This document shows positions 58,206-64,000 of a stretch of 64,000 nt of DNA, piece by piece; the first letter of the stretch is position 1; each line of letters begins with the position of its first letter. The notes beneath the pieces were generated by a model. The model did no database searches. It saw only the letters and a program-made list of their open reading frames with translations, and had not been told where the DNA came from. The position numbers and the translations under genes were made by a program. Source of the DNA: Hymenoscyphus infarciens (taxonomy: Eukaryota; Ascomycota; Leotiomycetes; Helotiales; Helotiaceae); assembly GCA_001414345.1 (NCBI GenBank), contig LLCB01000176.1:55647-119646 (forward strand). The letters are read 5' to 3'.

Positions 58206-59541
58206 ATCAGAACCGCGAGAGGAAGATGGTGTTGATTGAACAGCTGGTTCTGTATCCTTGGACCTAACAATTCTCGAACTTCTAAGTGGTTGTTGGGGGG
58301 CCTTCGAAAGCCTCTTGTTAGGATCATCCTTCCGTCCATCTTTACGTGCTTCAATTTTGAGCTTCGTTTTCCTGTAGCCGTTGCAAGCTTCAAGAGACAA
58401 GAAAATGTACTAGGGAAAGTGGTTACGAACAGATTTCTCAAGGTGGGCAAATGTGTTTATATGGGTCGATTAAGCGAGGAGGAAAACGCAACGAGGACTC
58501 ATGAAGCAAAAGTGAATCATCTGCGTCACAATTCAGCAAACCAAGTGACCCAAAGATGCTATAAGGACTATCACAAACTCGCAAATAGGATAAAAGTCAA
58601 ACTTAATAATACGACTTCGGTTAAAGTTAAGCGAGATGTTCAGTGAAGCTCGGTGGTCAAACGTGTTTGGCACGCACTTAACATGCGCAAGTGCCAGCGT
58701 GTCGTGAGTTTAGAATCTTTATTTTGTACAACATGTTGGAACAATGTCATGTTTGGGATCAAGAAACTTACAGTATGATTCATAGCCATTTCATTCTTTC
58801 TAGTCAGAAGAAACAAGCATGTCAGGTAATTATCACGCGAGGCCCGAAATCTTCTTAATAATACATTTTTGTCGATGTTGGTTGTTATTATCTCGCCTTT
58901 TGTTACGAAAAGATAATAGATATCAATGGAGGTTTCCTTTCTGGATCGTAGCTACCTGTATAGCTTTTATTGTTTTATCTTTCTGGGGTAATTCGAAGTA
59001 GTTATCCCAAAAGATTAGAATAATTCGGAACATCAAGCTATATCGTGTCTGACAATGGTGTTAGCTGCTTGAAAATCTTTGGACTGACACTAGGCAAGAG
59101 AAGTTTACTCCGGCTTTTATAGTCTGTGCGAAGAAAATTTAAAGCGATATTCTACTGAAGACTTCTAGATAATGTCGGTAATTTTGACTCTGGAACAGGG
59201 ACGCATTTCTTAAGAAAAATCAGCTGTAATAACATTGCTCTATTGAATTTGCTCTTACCTGAGCAAGAAGAGTTAGTTGAACGGAAACGGAACATTTAAA
59301 TTCAGGGGTGAAAGTCGTTTTCGAAAGAAGACTAGTGGACTTTTTCGAAAAAATTCTACTACTTTCAAACCTGTACTTGACGCGCCAAGGGATAGCTAAA
59401 AACACTTAGAGTAAAATTCTACTTTTTGAGCTCACAAAAAAAAGTAGCTCATAATTAAGTCTTCTCTATACTTCAAGGGAGGTAAAAAAAACATATCCCA
59501 AAAAGCTTATTATAATTTCACTTTATCAAGCTATGCTAGTA
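58206..59541. other. Upstream of the DUF3716-like gene, otherwise gene-free
   Basis: The first 195 bp may be additional coding sequence or leader of the DUF3716-like gene. Beyond 58,450 I see no gene; short plus-strand frames (58,236-58,646 and 58,819-59,001) have no domain. Confidence 0.45.
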
Positions 59542-59544
59542 TTA

Positions 59545-60429
59545 TTACGGAGGACATTAGAAGGCAGTTGGCTAATGCGAAAACAGAAACAGAAAACAGA
59601 AAACATAAAATAATAATTTTTTTAAAAGCCTTCAATAGTTAACTATTCTATATACTATATTTAGATAAGTTATAAAAAAGTAATTTAGTATATAAAATTA
59701 AGAGATAAGAAGTTAAAATATATAGAAAAGCTATATTACTAGTAGAATTATTAAAATAAATAAACCTAACTATTAATTAGTAAGAGACTAGCTATTAACT
59801 TAGTTTCTTCTTTAGTTAGTCTTTTTTATTATATAATAACTCTATCTATTCTACTTTCTTTATATTAAAAAAGTCTTTTATATAAATATCTTAGATTTTT
59901 ATAAGAGACTTTAAAAATAAGTAAATTTAACTACTAATATAGCTAGAAGTTAATAATTAACTTAGTTTCTTCTTTAGTAAGTCTAATTTATACTATTATA
60001 ACTATATCTAATCTAAGTTTTAATTATTATATAAGACTTTTCTATAAATACTTTAGATTTTAAGATAAAAAAAATAGAAAGAAGTAAACTTAACTATAAA
60101 TATATCTAAAAGCTAGCTATTTAATTAGTTTCTTCTTTAGAAATTCTTTTATACTATAATATAACTAATCTAATTCTTAAGTATTATAAAAGTTTTTTAT
60201 ATAAATATTTTAGATTTTTAAAAGGTATTTAGAAAATTAAGTAAATTTTAAGAAAAAAAGTACTCTAGCTTTACTTTTTATCTACTAAATCACTTTTATA
60301 TTACTTATATATTTATATTATATAGTTTAATTAAGTAATAAAAGCTTTTTAAAATTTTAAAATTTTATGTTTTATGTTTTAGGTTTTCTGTTTTCGCATT
60401 GGCCAACTGCCTGCTAATGTCCTCCGTAA
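59545..60429. mobile_element. 885-bp MITE with ~60-bp terminal inverted repeats
   Basis: The left end begins TTACGGAGGACATTAG and runs through GGCAGTTGGCTAATGCGAAA; the right end read inward is the same apart from a few substitutions. TTA flanks it on both sides (59542-59544, 60430-60432), suggesting a Harbinger-type target duplication, though a TA duplication (Tc1/mariner) fits too. The termini are unmutated while the interior is strongly AT-rich. The interior holds three diverged tandem units of about 125-170 bp sharing TTAGTTTCTTCTTTAG. No ORF. Confidence 0.8.
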
Positions 60430-60435
60430 TTATAA

Positions 60436-60548
60436 TGTCACGGAAAAAGGGGGGTCTCACGTGACCCCTTTTCCCTGTATATATAGCAGAGTTTTCACCT
60501 CCTAAATTCAATCTCCTTAGAGCGTTTTCAACCTAAAAATACGTTACA
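60436..60548 (+). repeat. T 5' LTR
   Basis: 113 bp. It contains an inverted repeat, AAAAGGGG...CCCCTTTT, centred on CACGTG, followed about 20 bp later by a TATATATA box: a compact promoter arrangement. Confidence 0.9.
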
Positions 60549-61222
60549 GTTATAAGCCCGGTTTGCACTTATAGTGTACTCTATAACTTCTTTATCTTCT
60601 ACTTACGTATTTAACGTTGCGACGTATTCGGAACGCTCTCTGCTATTGGTTAGCGTAACCAACCTCGATGCTCGTGTTCGACGAGCACTCGAAAGCCCTT
60701 GAAGGGCTCTCCTAACTTCGAATACGAGACTCTCTTAACGAGCGCGAACAAGGACTTTCCTAACAAGCGTGGACGGGACTCTCCTACGGGACGCTCTCAA
60801 CTTCGAATATAGCGAAAGCCCTACTACGAGTAGGCATTATAAACCGGAAGCCTAGCAGCGCGCTGGCTTACCCTAAGGGGTGCTCGAAGATATACTTCGA
60901 ATTCGGAAGCCTAGTACTCTACGAAGCTGGTATAAATATAACGCTAACTATAAGCTACCACCTCTTACGAACGCCACTCGCTCTTCACTAAAGACACTGA
61001 AGCCAGAACCAAAGTAGAGTCAGAGCCGGGGTATAAGGGAGGAAGTTAGATAGGATCTGGGAGTAGGAACTTACCCTTAAGAATGTTATCTGGGATCGCT
61101 GTTTAGAAGTGCGCTTTGTAGGATTCTAGAGCAGGAATAGGGGGCGATGTAGTTAAGGGGTTCTTTTGTAATCTGGTTTGAGTTTATAGGCCTAGGAAGC
61201 TGTCTCCTAGACCTAAAGGGTG

Positions 61223-61335
61223 TGTCACGGAAAAAGGGGGGTCTTACGTGACCCCTTTTCCCTGTATATATAGCAGAGTTTTTACCTCCTAAATTCAAGC
61301 TCCTCAGAGCGTTTTCAACCTAAAAATACGTCACA
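61223..61335 (+). repeat. T 3' LTR
   Basis: 113 bp, five differences from the 5' LTR. The palindrome and TATATATA box are conserved, with TTACGTGA replacing TCACGTGA at the centre. Confidence 0.9.
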
Positions 61336-61340
61336 TATAA

Positions 61341-63298
61341 GGAAAATATAAATATTCTTTTATCTCACAGGAATACACGTTATGAGATAAAAATAGACGA
61401 GAAGGCTAAATAGGTAATAAACAATCTCCGGGGAGCTAGTGAACCTAAGCGAGAAAGCAAAGATTTCCTTCCTTCTCATCGTTGCTCGCAGCTCATCCGC
61501 GTCTCTTTTTACTCTTATTCGCTTTATATCTACTTATAATGGAGAAAAAATACAGAGCAGAGACTCGCCAATTCGCCCCCTCCCCTCTACTCCTACCCTC
61601 TACACTCGTTCCAGGTCACAGAACGTATAAGGCAACAAGCTTATTCTAGATGTATCGAAACAATTCTCGTCTATAGAACTATCATCATTTCAAATTTCAA
61701 TATACTGTTCCTTCAACGGACGGCCCAGTGGAAAGACTTAGTCTGGTATTTCTGATATCTTGATTTTGATTTGCTCGAGGTGATTTTCCCAATACCCATG
61801 ACATATTCCCCAAAACCTTAGGCCCTTCATCTGGCAACAAGACTCCTCCAAACCAGACCTCTTTTTTGTAGTGACAACCTAAGTATCGAAATAAGTTTCT
61901 ATCTTTTCTAAAAAGCCACAACATCCTCGATGTCTACTTTAAAAACATGTCTTTACTGTTTTGGCCCAAATTATCCTAATAAATATGATCTTTTGAGGGG
62001 AACGATGGGGAACAGCAAGTGCAGCCACAAGTGTACCAATACGAATCGTATCCTCCCCATAGATCGAGTATACGAGCATAACTCGGCTGGTCGCGAATCA
62101 GCAACTCACATCTGTGGCGCCTGTATTACGAAACCCCGTCCATTTACGACGACCATAGTACATGGTTTTAAAGCGAAAAGCCAACGCTGCTGAATGGGAT
62201 AACTCTCTGTTTACTGCGTCCGAGAAGTTCTATGTCTAAAATAGCTATAATCTTATAAGCAGGTTAAAGTTTTGACAAGAGTTATGGAAATTATTCCTGA
62301 CCGAGCTCAGTTTACGAACTCAAGACTGAGATAAGAGATCACTCTCCTTCATAATGGTCTACACCTCGACTAATTTTCTCTAACATCCTCCTACCTGTTA
62401 TAGCTGACATACCCAAACGGCTGTGAGTTGTCAAGAAAATCGTGGAAGGCCAGGCCTGGATCTATCTCTCTCTTAACTTAAGATTATAACTTCAATACCT
62501 CTTTGACTGGAGAGCTAAGTCAAAGCATAAACCAGGCACAATTAGTATTAATCTCACTTTGAAAAACTTTCACGGATAAGATGAGAAGCAATTAAGGGAA
62601 TTCAACATACTGTCTGAAGGAAGGGTTGTATGAAGGCTGTCTGGGTCACCTGCTACACCAGACATAGCATCTTCTATAACAATTGCCTAGCAAAAAGAAG
62701 ACATCGATACACTCAGTGACTAAACAGGTAACTAATTATACTCTTCTCCTCCGAATTGACTCTCTATGAGTATATTATCCTTCTGTGAAATCGGGTAGTG
62801 TAGTAGCGGGAGGGCTATAACCCGAGGTGTGGTGGGAAGTAAACAAACTCCAAGCAAATACGTGAATTTTAAGTAAACGAAGTCCAATGTCTCTTATGAA
62901 TATTCACCTAATTCAAAAACTCTTTCCGAGTACCTATTGTTAGAGTATCTATCTACCTTTATTTGAGTTATTAATACTGCGACCCTAAGAATAGAAGAAA
63001 TATTCTTCTTCGGAGTATGTTTCGACAGCTTAATCGTTGCTTTGAGTGGAATTAAGGTTCGTGCTATAAAATTGAATACTATGCCGCTAGAGTAGGAAGT
63101 TAATTTAGAACTATACAGATTATAAGGTTAAGTGGGTAGGAGACGTTTGCGAGTACTATAACTCTCGCGAGTAGAAAGCCAATAAGATGAAGTACACCTC
63201 ATACATGCCGAATAGCCGAGCGAGGCCCTTCCGGAGACACGTTCGCTATAATAAGAAGCCACCCTTATATAGGTCTAGAAGGCGTAAAGCGCCGAGTT
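61341..63298. other. Gene-free stretch between TRIM T and the terminal satellite
   Basis: No supportable gene. An 87-codon plus-strand frame at 61,930-62,193 contains spaced Cys/His pairs (CLYC, CSHKC, HICGAC) that could be a zinc-binding remnant, but I recognise no family and see no partner exons. Confidence 0.4.
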
Positions 63299-64000
63299 AT
63301 AAGTTCTAATATTAGAACTTATTCTGTTCTACCTATATACATAGAATAAGTTCTAATATTAGAATTCTATTCTACCTAAATATATAGATAAGTTCTAATA
63401 TTAGAACTTATTCTCTCTTATCTATATATATAGATAAGTTCTAATATTAGAACTTATTCTATTCTACCTATATATATAGATAAGTTCTAATATTAGAACT
63501 TATTTTATCTTACTTATATATATAGATAAGTTCTAATATTAGAACTTATTTTATTTTACTTATATATATAGATAAGTTCTAATATTAGAACTTATTCTCT
63601 CTTATCTATATATATATAGATAAGTTTCTTATTCTCTTTTACCTATATATATAGAGAAGTTCTAATATTAGAACTTATTTTATTTTACTTATATATATAG
63701 ATAAGTCCTAATATTAGAACTTATTTTATCTTACTTATATATATAGATAAGTTCTAATATTAGAACTTATTCTCTCTTATCTATATATATAGATAAGTTC
63801 TAATATTAGAACTTATTCTATTCTATCTATATATATAGATAAATTCTAATATTAGAACTTATTCTCTTCTACCTATATATATAGATAAGTTCTAATATTA
63901 GAACTTATTTTATTTTACTTATATATATAGATAAGTTATAATATTAGACCTTATTTTATTTTACTTATATATATAGATAAGTCCTAAGATTAGAACTTAT
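63299..64000. repeat. Palindromic satellite, ~46-bp unit, about 16 units, runs off the window
   Basis: Each unit holds AAGTTCTAATATTAGAACTT, a perfect 20-bp palindrome (26 bp in units that extend to AATAAG...CTTATT), and CTATATATATAG, a second palindrome, joined by a short TTCTCTCTTA-type pyrimidine spacer. One unit near 63,620 has lost most of its core. Spacers vary between units (TTCTATTCTA, TTTTATTTTA, TTCTCTCTTA) while the core is conserved. The array continues past base 64,000. Confidence 0.92.

Larger units (their letters stand above)
60436..61335 (+). mobile_element. 900-bp TRIM-like LTR element T, structurally complete
   Basis: Two 113-bp LTRs (60436-60548, 61223-61335), TGTCACGG...CACA/TACA ends, and an exact target duplication TATAA (60431-60435, 61336-61340). 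The LTRs differ at only five sites, four of them transitions, so it is young compared with other elements here. Directly after the 5' LTR is GTTATAAGCCC, and AAAGGGTG precedes the 3' LTR. Both match the decayed Copia-like element B. The 674-bp interior has no ORF, so it depends on proteins supplied in trans. It sits directly against the MITE: their target duplications overlap. Confidence 0.9.

Noticed and set aside
63299..64000. CRISPR-like array
   Set aside because: Repeats are contiguous with near-identical spacers, in a eukaryotic genome; it is a satellite.
1..64000. Secondary-metabolite or effector gene cluster
   Set aside because: Only scattered single genes; no PKS, NRPS, terpene synthase, transporter or cluster regulator was seen.

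Overview
The window comes from a filamentous ascomycete nuclear genome. Genes have short spliceosomal introns (about 50-90 bp, GTAAGT/GTATGT donors). The set is a fungal secreted heme peroxidase, DNA polymerase delta, a rhomboid protein, an F-box protein and a DUF3716-like protein. Long AT-rich blocks carry the C-to-T / G-to-A decay of repeat-induced point mutation (RIP). DUF3716 and the C-terminal tail of a membrane protein near 41.7-42.1 kb suggest Leotiomycetes (Helotiales), but that placement is tentative.

Layout. 0-0.6 kb: a partial 3' coding end. 0.58-9.15 kb: a TIR transposon (A) interrupted by a Copia-like LTR retrotransposon (B). 10.0-12.2 kb: an 8-exon secreted peroxidase gene, minus strand. 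13.8-38.1 kb: a large AT-rich block made of nested transposons. A related pair of LTR elements (X1, X2) lies in older AT-rich sequence. X2 is split by a chromovirus-type Ty3/Gypsy element (G), a small LTR element (W) and a MITE (M). G is itself split by a 2.2-kb LTR element (S), and W by a 3.6-kb element with 8-bp target duplications (Y). 38.2-43.1 kb: an F-box gene, one small ORF and decayed sequence. 43.1-45.0 kb: a second AT block with two MITEs. 46.0-58.2 kb: a gene-rich island with POL3 (minus), a rhomboid (plus), a Lys-rich probably nucleolar protein (plus) and a DUF3716-like protein with a huge Gly-Arg repeat (minus). 59.5-61.3 kb: an 885-bp MITE abutting a 900-bp TRIM-like LTR element. 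63.3-64.0 kb: the start of a satellite made of 46-bp units, each with two palindromes; it runs off the window.

How the parts relate. The genes look like unrelated housekeeping and accessory functions; I see no gene cluster or operon-like unit. The coherent story is in the repeats. X is a non-autonomous relative of G: the two share LTR ends, 5' leader and the sequence before the 3' LTR. The TRIM is a miniature relative of Copia element B: same LTR start, same primer-binding sequence, same polypurine tract. Exact target-site duplications let most insertions be ordered in time.
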